From: Micromonospora echinaurantiaca
Lineage (GTDB): Bacteria > Actinomycetota > Actinomycetes > Mycobacteriales > Micromonosporaceae
DNA: 64,000 bases
Direction of reading: 5' to 3'
NCBI RefSeq assembly: GCF_900090235.1
Contig: NZ_LT607750.1
Coordinates: 6,467,501 to 6,531,500, forward strand
The notes under the pieces are model-generated. The model saw nothing but the letters and a program-made list of their open reading frames with translations, ran no database searches and was not told the origin of the DNA. The translations under genes were made by a program, and so were the position numbers. Shown here piece by piece: positions 42,941-52,393 of this stretch (position 1 is the stretch's first letter; every line of letters begins with the position of its first letter).

Positions 42941-43381
42941 ATGTCGGGCGAGTTCGTCGGCTCGGACGACCCTGCCTACGAGGCCAAGGTGCTGATGATC
43001 TCGGTGGCCGCGCGGATGGCGGGGATGCACCCGCAGACGCTGCGCCAGTACGACCGGTTGGGCCTGGTGCAGGCCGGCCGGGCGGCGGGCGGCGGGCGCC
43101 GGTACAGCGTCCGGGACGTGGTGCTGCTGCGCGAGGTGCAGCGGCTCAGCCAGGACGACGGCATCAACCTGGCCGGGGTCAAGCGGATCATCGGCCTGGA
43201 GCGGCTGCTGGAGCAGGCCCAGCAGCGGGTGGCCGAGCTGGAGGCGGAGCTCGACGCCGCGTACCGCCGGATCGCCGAGCTGGAGTCGCTGGCCCGCTTT
43301 CCGGGCCGAGACCTCGTGCCCACCAACCGCACCACCACCGCCCTGGTGGTCTGGCGACCCCGCCGGGGGCCCGAACGCTGA
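42941..43381 (+). CDS. hspR: Heat-shock repressor HspR (MerR family)
   Basis: 146 residues. MerR-type DNA-binding domain at about 22-90 (MISVAARMAGMHPQTLRQYDRLGLVQAGRAAGGGRRYSVRDVVLLREVQRL), then GINLAGVKRIIGLE and a coiled coil (ARQ-rich ELEAELDAAYRRIAELE). It binds HAIR sites before dnaK (38797, 38851) and clpB (49215). The ATG at 42941 was preferred over a GTG at 42920 because GGAGGTGA lies directly upstream of it. Confidence 0.96.
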   Translation: MSGEFVGSDDPAYEAKVLMISVAARMAGMHPQTLRQYDRLGLVQAGRAAGGGRRYSVRDVVLLREVQRLSQDDGINLAGVKRIIGLERLLEQAQQRVAELEAELDAAYRRIAELESLARFPGRDLVPTNRTTTALVVWRPRRGPER

Positions 43382-43406
43382 CCACCGCTGACCCGGAAGC
43401 CGCTGC

Positions 43407-43452
43407 GCCGGCCCGGTCCGCTCGCCGGAATCCCGGCGCGGGCCGGGCCGGC
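43407..43452 (+). terminator. Stem-loop after the dnaK operon
   Basis: A 10-bp perfect stem (43407-43416 with 43443-43452) with a 26-nt interior that can itself pair, followed by TTCGTTAT. It lies 26 bp after hspR. Confidence 0.55.
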
Positions 43453-43468
43453 TTCGTTATGGTGCCAA

Positions 43469-43496
43469 TAGGTCCTATCCGCTTAATCCGGACCTA
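43469..43496 (+). promoter_or_regulatory. Inverted repeat before the MT0933-like gene
   Basis: TAGGTCC (43469-43475) and GGACCTA (43490-43496) are exact complements with a 14-bp AT-richer spacer holding TTAATC. Probably an operator or promoter of the small gene at 43524. Confidence 0.4.
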
Positions 43497-43523
43497 ACCT
43501 ACTGACCCGGTGAGGGGGAGCAG

Positions 43524-43706
43524 GTGGCGGAGCCAGCGAAGAAGGTGGCGGAGCAGGCGGAGCAGCGACTCGACAAGGTGGCCGAGACGGTCCGGGAGAA
43601 GTTCGACGAGATCCTCGACGGCCGGTTCACCGACCAGGTCGACCACGGTGTCGACAAGGGGCGGACCGACACTCGCCCCCGGAAGCAGGGCGGTCCGGTT
43701 CGCTGA
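43524..43706 (+). CDS. MT0933-like (Rv0909-type) small antitoxin-family protein
   Basis: 60 residues, highly charged and helical: AEQAEQRLDKVAETVREKFDEI then LDGRFTDQVDHGVDKGR, the family's typical ending. GTG start with GAGGGGGAGCAG upstream. The family is called antitoxin from mycobacterial data, but no toxin gene is adjacent, so this is better read as an orphan small protein. Its 3' end runs into a terminator hairpin and the tandem repeat. Confidence 0.72.
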   Translation: MAEPAKKVAEQAEQRLDKVAETVREKFDEILDGRFTDQVDHGVDKGRTDTRPRKQGGPVR

Positions 43707-43726
43707 CGACCGGTACGCCGACGTGC

Positions 43727-43755
43727 GGGCCGGGACCCACGGGGGGTCCCGGCCC
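43727..43755 (+). terminator. Terminator hairpin at the head of the tandem repeat
   Basis: An 11-bp perfect stem (43727-43737 with 43745-43755) and a 7-nt loop, 20 bp after the MT0933-like stop. The right arm is the beginning of the first 60-bp repeat unit. Confidence 0.7.
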
Positions 43756-43945
43756 GTTCGCCGTCGCGAGGTGTGGGCCGGGACGCCGCGATCCTCAGGG
43801 CGGGGGTCCCGGCCCGTTCGCCGTCGCGAGGTGTGGGCCGGGACGCCGCGATCCTCAGGGCGGGGGTCCCGGCCCGTTCGCCGTCGCGAGGTGTGGGCCG
43901 GGACGCGGCGATCCTCAGGGCGGGGGTCCCGGCCCGTTCGCCGTC
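43742..43945 (+). repeat. 60-bp tandem repeat (minisatellite), 3.4 copies
   Basis: Exact 60-bp period: units 43742-43801, 43802-43861, 43862-43921, and a partial unit to 43945. Units one and two are identical and unit three differs at one base (GCCGCG to GCGGCG). Each unit contains a 10-bp inverted repeat GTCCCGGCCC/GGGCCGGGAC, so transcripts can form a chain of hairpins. No protein is encoded. Low divergence implies recent or continuing expansion. Confidence 0.92.
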
Positions 43946-44037
43946 ATGAACCACTCGGTGTGCGGCGAACAGGGGTGTCCGGCGGCGCGGTTGGCGCGAG
44001 ATCCCGCAAACGGAGTCGATCAGCGAGGGGTGCCAGC

Positions 44038-44469
44038 TCAGCCGATGCGGCGGTTCTCCCGGACCAGGCCGCCCTCGCACCAGTCGCGGTAGACGAAGAG
44101 GTCCGGCCGGGCCAGCAGCACCCGGCTGTTGTGCGCCCAGGTGCGCATCAGCTCGTCGCCGTCCCGCTCGGCCTGCTCGACCAGCTTGCGGAAGCGCCGC
44201 TTCGGGTGGGCCCGGAAGTTCGTCCGGATGCCGTCGGCGGCGTAGATGTAGAGGCAGTGCAGCGCGAACCGTCGCGCCGGGCAGGCCGGGTCCATGGCCA
44301 GGTCGAACAGGGTCATCACCAGCCGGTCGCCGGAGACCAGCAGATCCCAGTCGGGGGGCATGGAGGACAACGGAACGGAGTCGGGATGGTAGGCCCACGC
44401 CCGCAGCTCCGCCGGGGACGGGTCGACCGGGTTTGCGAACCCGTGGAACGTCGACTCCTGCACGCTCAC
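44038..44469 (-). CDS. Conserved hypothetical protein, 143 residues
   Basis: No family recognised. Soluble protein with VDPSPAELRAWAYHPDSVPL near the start, a helical DRLVMTLFDLAMDPACPARRFALHCLYIYAADGIRTNF centre and a basic RAHPKRRFRKLVEQAERDGDELMRTWAHNSRVLL region. GTG 44469 has GGAAGG upstream and is preferred to longer in-frame starts. It stands alone between the tandem repeat and khtU. Confidence 0.75.
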   Translation of the reverse strand: MSVQESTFHGFANPVDPSPAELRAWAYHPDSVPLSSMPPDWDLLVSGDRLVMTLFDLAMDPACPARRFALHCLYIYAADGIRTNFRAHPKRRFRKLVEQAERDGDELMRTWAHNSRVLLARPDLFVYRDWCEGGLVRENRRIG

Positions 44470-44646
44470 CGGCCAACCTTCCGCTCTCGCCCGAGGGAGC
44501 ACGCTCCCGCGAACCCTGGCTGCTGGGGCGACACGGTAACGCGCCACCGGCGACCGGCGGTAGACCCTGGCGGCAGCAATTCGGCAACCGTTGGCCCGGC
44601 CGGGTCGACCGTACGGTCGACCCGGCCGTCCAGGCTGATGTGCAGG

Positions 44647-45852
44647 TCAGTCCGGCACGGGTGCTGGCTGGGCCCGCTGCGCCGCGCCGCGCTGGCGCAC
44701 CCAGCGCTTGAACCACGCGAGGTCGGGCAGCCGGGCCAGCATCGGCCCGGTCACCACGGTGATCAGGACGTACGCCGTGGCGAGCGCCGCCAGCTTCGGC
44801 TCGACGCTGCCGGCGGCCACCGCGAGCCCCGCGATGACGATGGAGAACTCACCGCGCGGCACCAGGGCCAGGCCGGCCCGCCAACGACCGGGTTCGGCGA
44901 TGCCGACCCGGCGCGCGGCCAGGTAGCCGGTGAGCGTCTTCGTCGCCATGGTGACGATGGCCAGCCCGAGCGCCGGCAGCAGCACCGGTGGGATGTCCCG
45001 CGGGTCGGTGACCAGCCCGAAGAAGACGAAGAAGACCGCGGCGAAGAGGTCCCGCAGCGGGGTGAGCAGCTCGGTCGCGTGGTGCGCCACCGGCCCGGAG
45101 AGCGCGATGCCGACCAGGAACGCGCCGACCGCCGCCGAGACCTGGAGCTTGGCCGCCACACCGGCCACCAGCAGCGTCATGCCGAGCACACCGAGCAGCA
45201 GCGCCTCGGGGTCCTTGGCCGACATGAAGGTGGAGATGGCGTTGCCGTAGCGGATGGCGACCACCAGCACCAGCAGCACCGTGCCGACCGCGACGGCGAG
45301 CGCGATGCCGCCACCCAGCAGGCCGGTGCCGGCCAGTACGGCGGTGACCAGGGGCAGGTAGAGCGCCATGGCCAGGTCCTCGATCACCAGGACCGACAGG
45401 ATCACCGGGGTCTCCCGGTTACCGAGCCGGCCCAGGTCGCCGAGGACCTTCGCGATCACACCGGACGAGGAGACCCAGGTTATGCCGGCGAGCACCAGCG
45501 CGGCCACCCAGTCCCAGCCCAGCAGCAGCGCGAACGCCGCGCCGGGCAACGCGTTGAGCAGGCCGTCGATCAGGCCGGCCGGCGCCGCGGACCGCAGGTT
45601 GCCGACGAGTTCGTTGGCCGAGTACTCCAGGCCGAGCATCACCAGCAGCAGGATCACGCCGATCTCGGCGCCGACGGCGAAGAACTCCTCGCTGGCGTTG
45701 AGCGGTAGCAGGCCGCCGTGCCCGAAGGCGAGCCCGGCGAGCAGGTACAGGGGGATTGGCGAGAGGCCGATCCGGCGGCTCAGCCGGCCGAGCAGGCCCA
45801 GCAGGAAGAGCAGCGCGCCGACCTCGACGAGCAGTGTTGTGGTCTCGTGCAT
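44647..45852 (-). CDS. khtU: Potassium/proton antiporter KhtU-type (CPA2 family)
   Basis: 401 residues and about 12 membrane helices: a CPA2 (KefB-like) exchanger core. IGVILLLVMLGLEYS, GITWVSSSGVIAKVLGDLGRLGNRETP, SVLVIEDLAMALYLPLV and ALVPRGEFSIVIAGLAV include the conserved GLE, EDL and RGEF positions of the transport path. Mediates cation efflux in exchange for protons at the plasma membrane. It follows the regulatory subunit khtT by 7 bp. Confidence 0.92.
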   Translation of the reverse strand: MHETTTLLVEVGALLFLLGLLGRLSRRIGLSPIPLYLLAGLAFGHGGLLPLNASEEFFAVGAEIGVILLLVMLGLEYSANELVGNLRSAAPAGLIDGLLNALPGAAFALLLGWDWVAALVLAGITWVSSSGVIAKVLGDLGRLGNRETPVILSVLVIEDLAMALYLPLVTAVLAGTGLLGGGIALAVAVGTVLLVLVVAIRYGNAISTFMSAKDPEALLLGVLGMTLLVAGVAAKLQVSAAVGAFLVGIALSGPVAHHATELLTPLRDLFAAVFFVFFGLVTDPRDIPPVLLPALGLAIVTMATKTLTGYLAARRVGIAEPGRWRAGLALVPRGEFSIVIAGLAVAAGSVEPKLAALATAYVLITVVTGPMLARLPDLAWFKRWVRQRGAAQRAQPAPVPD

Positions 45853-45859
45853 CCGCGCC

Positions 45860-46360
45860 TCAGCCGTCCGGGTCGCTGTCGGCGAGGATGGCGGTCACCC
45901 CGTCGAGACCCTTGCGGGTACCGACCACGACCACCACGTCGCCAGCGGCGAAGCGGAAGGACGGCTCCGGCGAGACGATGACCTCGCCGTGACGCAGCAC
46001 CGCCACGATCGAGGCACCGGTGCGGGTGCGCGTCTGAGTGTCGGCCAGCTTCCGGTTCACGTACTTCGAACCGGCCGGAATGGCGATCTGCTCGGTGAGC
46101 AGCCCGGCGGCCTGCTCGCGCAGCCCGGAGAGCTGGCCGAGCATCAGCGACGCACCGAGGATGTCGGCGAGCGCCTCCGCCTCGTCGTCGGTCAGCGGGA
46201 TGTCATGCTGACACGAGTCGGGATCGTCCGGGTCGTACAGGACGAGATCACGACGGCCATTACGGTGGGAGACCACGCCGAGCCGGCGGCCGGACTCCGT
46301 CAACAGATCGTGACGGACCCCGATGCCCGGGAGGGCGGTCTGTTCGACACGTACACGCAC
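45860..46360 (-). CDS. khtT: Regulatory subunit KhtT (TrkA-C domain)
   Basis: 166 residues: an N-terminal KhtT-type region (VRVEQTALPGIGVRHDLLTESGRRLGVVSHRNGRRDL) with an acidic stretch, then an RCK_C/TrkA-C domain (SKYVNRKLADTQTRTRTGASIVAVLRHGEVIVSPEPSFRFAAGDVVVVVGTRKGL). In known pairs it is the soluble gate of KhtU, responding to c-di-AMP or pH. GTG start. First gene of the khtTU operon. Confidence 0.92.
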   Translation of the reverse strand: MRVRVEQTALPGIGVRHDLLTESGRRLGVVSHRNGRRDLVLYDPDDPDSCQHDIPLTDDEAEALADILGASLMLGQLSGLREQAAGLLTEQIAIPAGSKYVNRKLADTQTRTRTGASIVAVLRHGEVIVSPEPSFRFAAGDVVVVVGTRKGLDGVTAILADSDPDG

Positions 46361-46439
46361 ATCGACAAGGCTACCGCTCGCTGACAGCCGTAGATCTTGG
46401 TACGAAATGGCCCCTCCAGGGGCACTTTGTCACCAACTC

Positions 46440-46670
46440 CTACCGATGTTCCGGGCGGGGAGTGACGTAGGTGCCCTTGCCCTGGTGGCCTTCGATCAGC
46501 CCTTCCGCCTGAAGGATCAGCAGGGCGGAACGGACCGGCTCGGCCGAAACCCCGTACTGGGCGATCATCTCGCGCAGTGACGGCAACTTGTCGCCCGGCG
46601 CGTACTCGCCTGAGCTGATCTTGTCGCGGATGTCCTGTGCGATGCGCTGACGGTCGGATACTCGGGGCAT
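46440..46670 (-). CDS. Small GntR-family regulator (DNA-binding domain only)
   Basis: 76 residues: a GntR winged helix with RQRIAQDIRDKISSGEYAPGDKLPSLREMIAQYGVSAEPVRSALLILQAEGLIEGHQGKGTYV and almost nothing after it. No effector domain is present, as in the short GntR proteins found in actinobacterial mobile or regulatory modules. CAGGAG precedes the ATG at 46670. It is divergent from the small gene at 46964. The open frame continues upstream to 46910, but the start at 46670 has the ribosome-binding site. Confidence 0.87.
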   Translation of the reverse strand: MPRVSDRQRIAQDIRDKISSGEYAPGDKLPSLREMIAQYGVSAEPVRSALLILQAEGLIEGHQGKGTYVTPRPEHR

Positions 46671-46757
46671 GGGCGGCAACTCCTGGTAGGCCCCAAGATC
46701 TTCCCACGCCTGTGCGCCCCAGCCAACACTTGTTGTGCCGAGCTTGGTACTCATTGT

Positions 46758-46778
46758 CTTTGCATGCTTTGCATTGTA
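46758..46778 (-). promoter_or_regulatory. GntR-gene promoter with ATGCAAAG direct repeats
   Basis: On the minus strand TACAAT (46778-46773) is a near-consensus -10 box, followed by two ATGCAAAG repeats (46774-46767 and 46765-46758) with a 9-bp period at the expected transcription start. The region is clearly less GC-rich than its surroundings. Autoregulation by the GntR protein is plausible. Confidence 0.45.
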
Positions 46779-46940
46779 TGTTGACTTCCACGGATGCGGT
46801 CGGCGGAAGTCCTGGTAGGCAACCGGCTCCGAGTACGGCATTCGTCGTTCCACTGGCACGGCCGGCCGCTCCCCGGCGCCCGGCCGTGCCAGTGCCTGGA
46901 CGCCCGACATCCGCCCACCACCCTCCTCAGAAGGACGACG

Positions 46941-46967
46941 ATGACTGATCGCATTGGCCCGCGATGA
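46941..46967 (+). CDS. Eight-codon leader frame coupled to the next gene
   Basis: ATG at 46941 begins MTDRIGPR, and its stop (TGA 46965-46967) overlaps the start of the following gene as ATGA. A ribosome-binding AGAAGGACGACG lies before this short frame, whereas the downstream gene has none. It therefore probably serves to load ribosomes for the downstream gene by termination-reinitiation. Confidence 0.5.
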   Translation: MTDRIGPR

Positions 46968-47215
46968 GTGGGCGGTACGTGATCCATCTGCCGGTGACCG
47001 CGCCTGATCTGGCGCGGGCCAAGATGCTCGGCCGGACCGCCGGCCGCGCGCTGGCCTTCCTCGCCCACGTCGAGCCCGGTGGCATCACCGTCTCCGCCGA
47101 GGACAACCAGGGCGTACGGCACTGGGTGTTCTGTGACCGCCGGCTCGACGGGGGCCGTCGGTGCGTGCTGCGGGCCGACCATGAGACGCCCTGCACGCCA
47201 CGGCTGCCCCGCTGA
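46964..47215 (+). CDS. Small hypothetical protein, 83 residues
   Basis: No family recognised. MSGRYVIHLPVTAPDLARAK starts a compact alpha/beta protein; HWVFCDRRLDGGRRCVLRADHETPC contains three Cys and one His (C-x10-C-x5-H-x4-C) that could bind a metal ion. No own ribosome-binding site; its ATG overlaps the stop of an 8-codon leader frame. It is divergent from the small GntR gene, a pairing that suggests a regulatory module. Confidence 0.7.
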   Translation: MSGRYVIHLPVTAPDLARAKMLGRTAGRALAFLAHVEPGGITVSAEDNQGVRHWVFCDRRLDGGRRCVLRADHETPCTPRLPR

Positions 47216-47282
47216 CGACGCCGGACGCGACCGCGGCGTCCTTCGTGATGTCGTAGCCGACTCAGCTCCACAGCGCGGCAGT

Positions 47283-47312
47283 GCCCGCCCCGGCGGGAAA
47301 GCCGGGGCGGGC
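47283..47312. terminator. Stem-loop between convergent genes
   Basis: A 12-bp perfect stem (47283-47294 with 47301-47312) and a GGGAAA loop, between the small gene (stop 47215) and the epoxide hydrolase (stop 47329). Confidence 0.75.
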
Positions 47313-47328
47313 AGGAGAGCACGAGCAG

Positions 47329-48465
47329 TCAGGTCAGGCTGGCGAAGAAGGCGCGGATGTCGCCGACCAGCACGTCGGTCGCCTCGTGGGCGGCGTAGTG
47401 GCCGCCGACCTCGCCGCGCCCGTCGACGTCCGCCTCGTACGCCGTCCAGCGCACGATGTTGGCGTGGTCGCGCTCGGCGAAGCGGCGGATCGACTGGAAG
47501 TCGCCGGGGAACATGGCCAGCGCGGTCGGCACAGTGGTCGGCCCCTCGGGCTGCTCACCGGCGTGCGCGTCCTCCCAGTAGAACCGGATGGCCGAGCCGG
47601 CGGTGCCGGTGAACCAGTAGAGCGCCACGTTGGCCACGACGAACTCGTCGTCCAGGCTCTCGTCGAACAGTTGGGCGTTCCAGGCAAGCAGCCCGACCGG
47701 TGAGTCGGCCAACGCGAACGCCAGGGTCTGCGGCTGCTGGCTGTGCACCTGGTTGAAGGAGAACTTGTTCTCGTAGAACCACTGGAGGTGCTTGAGCGCC
47801 GCCTGGTCGGCCGCGGACAGGTCGGCGAACTCGGCCGGGTCGCCGGACGGGAACGAGAAGAGCTGGGTGACGTGCACGCCGAGCACGTGCTCCGGGTCGA
47901 TCCGGCCCAGCTCGGGCGAGATGAGCGAGCCGCCGTCGTTGCCGACCGCGCCGTACCGCTCGTACCCCAGCCGGCTCATCAGCTCGGCCCAGGCGCGGGC
48001 GGTGCGGTAGCGGTTCCAGCCGGCCTCGCCGGTCGGGCCGGACCACCCGAAGCCCGGAATCGACGGGATGACCAGGTGGAACGCCGGCGCCGCCGGGTCG
48101 GTGGGCTCGGTCAGCGGGGCGATTACGTCCAGGTACTCCAGCACCGAGCCGGGCCAGCCGTGGGTGAGCACCAGCGGGGTGGCGTCCGGCCGGGAGGACC
48201 GGACGTGCAGGAAGTGCACCCGCTGGCCGTCGATCTCGGTGACGAACTGCGGGTGGGCGTTCAGCCGGGCCTCGACGGCCCGCCAGTCGAACGTCTCCAA
48301 CCAGTAGGTGGCCAGGCCCCGGACCCGGTCGGTGGTCATCCCGTACGCGCCGCCGACGCCGGGCAGCTCGCCGGGCCAGATGGTCCGGCGCAGCCGGTCG
48401 GCCAGGTCGTCCAGGGCGGCCTGCGGGATCTCGACGCGGAACGGGCGGATGGCGGTGCCGGTCAT
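47329..48465 (-). CDS. Epoxide hydrolase family protein
   Basis: 378 residues with an N-terminal EHN domain (IRPFRVEIPQAALDDLADRLRRTIWPGELPGVGGAYGMTTDRVRGLATYWLETFDWRAVEARLNAHPQF) and an alpha/beta-hydrolase core: oxyanion HGWPGS, nucleophile Asp in YGAVGNDGGS (in place of the Ser elbow) and a C-terminal GGHYAAHEATDVLVGDIRAFF holding the catalytic His. Hydrolyses epoxides to diols, or a related substrate. AGGAGCAGCC precedes the ATG. Divergent from a TetR gene, with operators between. Confidence 0.92.
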   Translation of the reverse strand: MTGTAIRPFRVEIPQAALDDLADRLRRTIWPGELPGVGGAYGMTTDRVRGLATYWLETFDWRAVEARLNAHPQFVTEIDGQRVHFLHVRSSRPDATPLVLTHGWPGSVLEYLDVIAPLTEPTDPAAPAFHLVIPSIPGFGWSGPTGEAGWNRYRTARAWAELMSRLGYERYGAVGNDGGSLISPELGRIDPEHVLGVHVTQLFSFPSGDPAEFADLSAADQAALKHLQWFYENKFSFNQVHSQQPQTLAFALADSPVGLLAWNAQLFDESLDDEFVVANVALYWFTGTAGSAIRFYWEDAHAGEQPEGPTTVPTALAMFPGDFQSIRRFAERDHANIVRWTAYEADVDGRGEVGGHYAAHEATDVLVGDIRAFFASLT

Positions 48466-48479
48466 GGCTGCTCCTTCAG

Positions 48480-48500
48480 AACGGAATGTTTCGTTCCGTT
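48480..48500. promoter_or_regulatory. TetR operator 1 (epoxide hydrolase side)
   Basis: AACGGAA-N7-TTCCGTT, perfect 7-bp arms. It lies 15 bp before the epoxide hydrolase start, over the expected transcription start of that gene (a TACGTT -10-like box is on the minus strand at 48508-48503). Confidence 0.65.
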
Positions 48501-48515
48501 CCAACGTAGCAGATC

Positions 48516-48530
48516 GGAACGATCCGTTCC
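48516..48530. promoter_or_regulatory. TetR operator 2 (regulator side)
   Basis: GGAACG-ATC-CGTTCC, perfect 6-bp arms. It lies directly before TAATCT (48536-48541), which ends 6 nt before the tetR ATG, so binding would block the tetR promoter between its -35 and -10 positions. Confidence 0.65.
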
Positions 48531-48547
48531 ACTGCTAATCTCGATCC

Positions 48548-49195
48548 ATGCCGAACCCGACCGGAAACGCCGCCGCGCCGCTGGCCGGCCGCCGCGCCCA
48601 GGCTGCCCGCAACGACGCGGTGATCCTGGAAGCGGCGCGCGCCGTCTTCCTCGACGACCCGAAGGCGCCGATCGCCGCCGTCGCCGACCGCGCCGGCGTC
48701 GGCATCAGCGCCCTCTATCGCCGGTACGCGGGCAAGGAGGACCTGCTCCGCCGGCTCTGCCACGACGGGCTGCGCCGGTACGTCGCCGAGGCCGAGGCGG
48801 CGCTCGCCGACCCGGACGGCTGGCGGGGGTTCGCCGGCTTCCTGGAGCGCGTGGTCGACGCCGACGTGCACTCGCTCACCGTCCACCTGGCCGGCACCTT
48901 CACCCCGACCGAGGAGATGGGCCGGGACGCGCAGCGCGCCAACGAGCTGACCGTGACGCTGGTCGAACGGGCCCACGCCACCGGCCGGTTGCGGCCCGAC
49001 GTGGTGACCCAGGACGTCGGGCTGTTGCTGGAGGGTTGCGCCGCGCTGCGCGTACCCGATCAGGAGCGGACCCGGCAGTTGCGCCGGCGCCACCTGGCGG
49101 TGCTGCTGGCCGGCCTGGCCGTGACCGACCCCCCGCTGCCCGGCCCGCCGCCGGCGGCGGGCGAGTTCGCCTGGCGCTGGCGCCGCCCCGAGTGA
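48548..49195 (+). CDS. TetR family transcriptional regulator
   Basis: 215 residues. TetR N-terminal helix-turn-helix (NDAVILEAARAVFLDDPKAPIAAVADRAGVGISALYRRYAGKEDLLRRL) and a ligand domain of the SbtR-like C-terminal kind (GLLLEGCAALRVPDQERTRQLRRRHLAVLLAGL). It is divergent from the epoxide hydrolase and is expected to repress both genes through the GGAACG-type palindromes. TAATCT 6 nt before the ATG suggests a leaderless transcript. Confidence 0.92.
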   Translation: MPNPTGNAAAPLAGRRAQAARNDAVILEAARAVFLDDPKAPIAAVADRAGVGISALYRRYAGKEDLLRRLCHDGLRRYVAEAEAALADPDGWRGFAGFLERVVDADVHSLTVHLAGTFTPTEEMGRDAQRANELTVTLVERAHATGRLRPDVVTQDVGLLLEGCAALRVPDQERTRQLRRRHLAVLLAGLAVTDPPLPGPPPAAGEFAWRWRRPE

Positions 49196-49214
49196 CTCAG
49201 CTCACACTGTCAGG

Positions 49215-49235
49215 GTTGAGCGGAATAGGCTCAAC
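49215..49235 (+). promoter_or_regulatory. HAIR (HspR) operator of clpB
   Basis: GTTGAGC-N7-GCTCAAC, perfect 7-bp arms, matching the HAIR pattern TTGAG-N9-CTCAA. A TAGGCT -10-like sequence (49226-49231) overlaps it. It links clpB to HspR encoded 6 kb upstream. Confidence 0.82.
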
Positions 49236-49280
49236 TCTGGTTGTGTCCTTTCCAGTGGACACGCCGATCCGGGGGAGCCC

Positions 49281-51872
<2,592 letters not shown>

Positions 51873-51905
51873 CCCCCCTCCCTCCTCCCTCCCGGCCCCG
51901 TTCAC

Positions 51906-51965
51906 GTTGATCATGGGGTTAGCGGCGAGTTTGATCTCGATCACTGCCGCTACCCCATGATCAAC
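51906..51965. repeat. Dispersed stem-loop element, copy 2
   Basis: Left arm 51906-51926 and right arm 51946-51965 pair over 20 bp with a single bulged T; the loop is 19 nt. It shares with the 33.7-kb copy the GTTGATCATG arm start, the GCGGC inner end and GATCTC at the same loop position. It lies 33 bp after clpB and 44 bp before a co-directional small gene, so it may terminate clpB. Confidence 0.83.
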
Positions 51966-52009
51966 ACCGTGGGAGGGGTGAGGCTGGCGCGTCGGGGAAA
52001 GGTGGGGGC

Positions 52010-52393
52010 ATGTTCGGGATGGGGAAGAAGGACTGGGAGCGGGAGCTCGAGGCGGCGATCGGGGAACTCGCGGGGGCGGACACTGTCGCGTTCGGCGGGG
52101 TGGGGATCGCGGGCACGCTGCTGCCGGCGACCGAGGCGTACCGGCGGGTGGAGGCGGCGCTGGCCGAGCACCCCGAGCAGGTACGCGAACACCTCGACCG
52201 GCTGCTCGCCGAGGGCTCGCCGGCCGGCCGGGCGTACGCGGCGACGCTGCTGGCGCGCCTCGACCCGGCGGCCGGCCGGGCGGCCTGGTCGGCGCTGGCC
52301 GAGGACCCGGGCGAGTTCACCACGTTCAGCGGCTGCGTGATGGGCCGCGCCACGCTGCGCGAGTACGCCACGGAGCGACTCGCCGAAGCATGA
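52010..52393 (+). CDS. Hypothetical helical protein, 127 residues
   Basis: No family name assigned. Cytosolic, helical, HEAT-like feel: RVEAALAEHPEQVREHLDRLLAEGSPAGRAYAATLLARLDPAAGRAAWSALAEDPGEFTTFSGC. The paired helix pattern RAYAATLLARLDPAAGRAAWSAL supports one or two ARM/HEAT-type units. GGGAAAGGTGGGGGC precedes the ATG. It stands alone between clpB and the DUF4178 operon. Confidence 0.72.
   Translation: MFGMGKKDWERELEAAIGELAGADTVAFGGVGIAGTLLPATEAYRRVEAALAEHPEQVREHLDRLLAEGSPAGRAYAATLLARLDPAAGRAAWSALAEDPGEFTTFSGCVMGRATLREYATERLAEA

Noticed and set aside
43524..43706. Toxin-antitoxin module
   Set aside because: Only an antitoxin-family-like small protein is present; no toxin gene lies on either side.
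43742..43945. Possible CRISPR array
   Set aside because: The 60-bp units are contiguous and identical along their whole length; there are no unique spacers and no cas genes.
43510..45708. Long frame across the 60-bp repeats and the two genes beyond
   Set aside because: Kept open only because the repeat length is a multiple of three; the product is Arg/Gly-rich junk that overlaps real antisense genes.
46671..46910. N-terminal extension of the small GntR protein to 46910
   Set aside because: In frame, but the added sequence has no GntR similarity, the promoter and ATGCAAAG repeats lie inside it, and the start at 46670 has a good ribosome-binding site.
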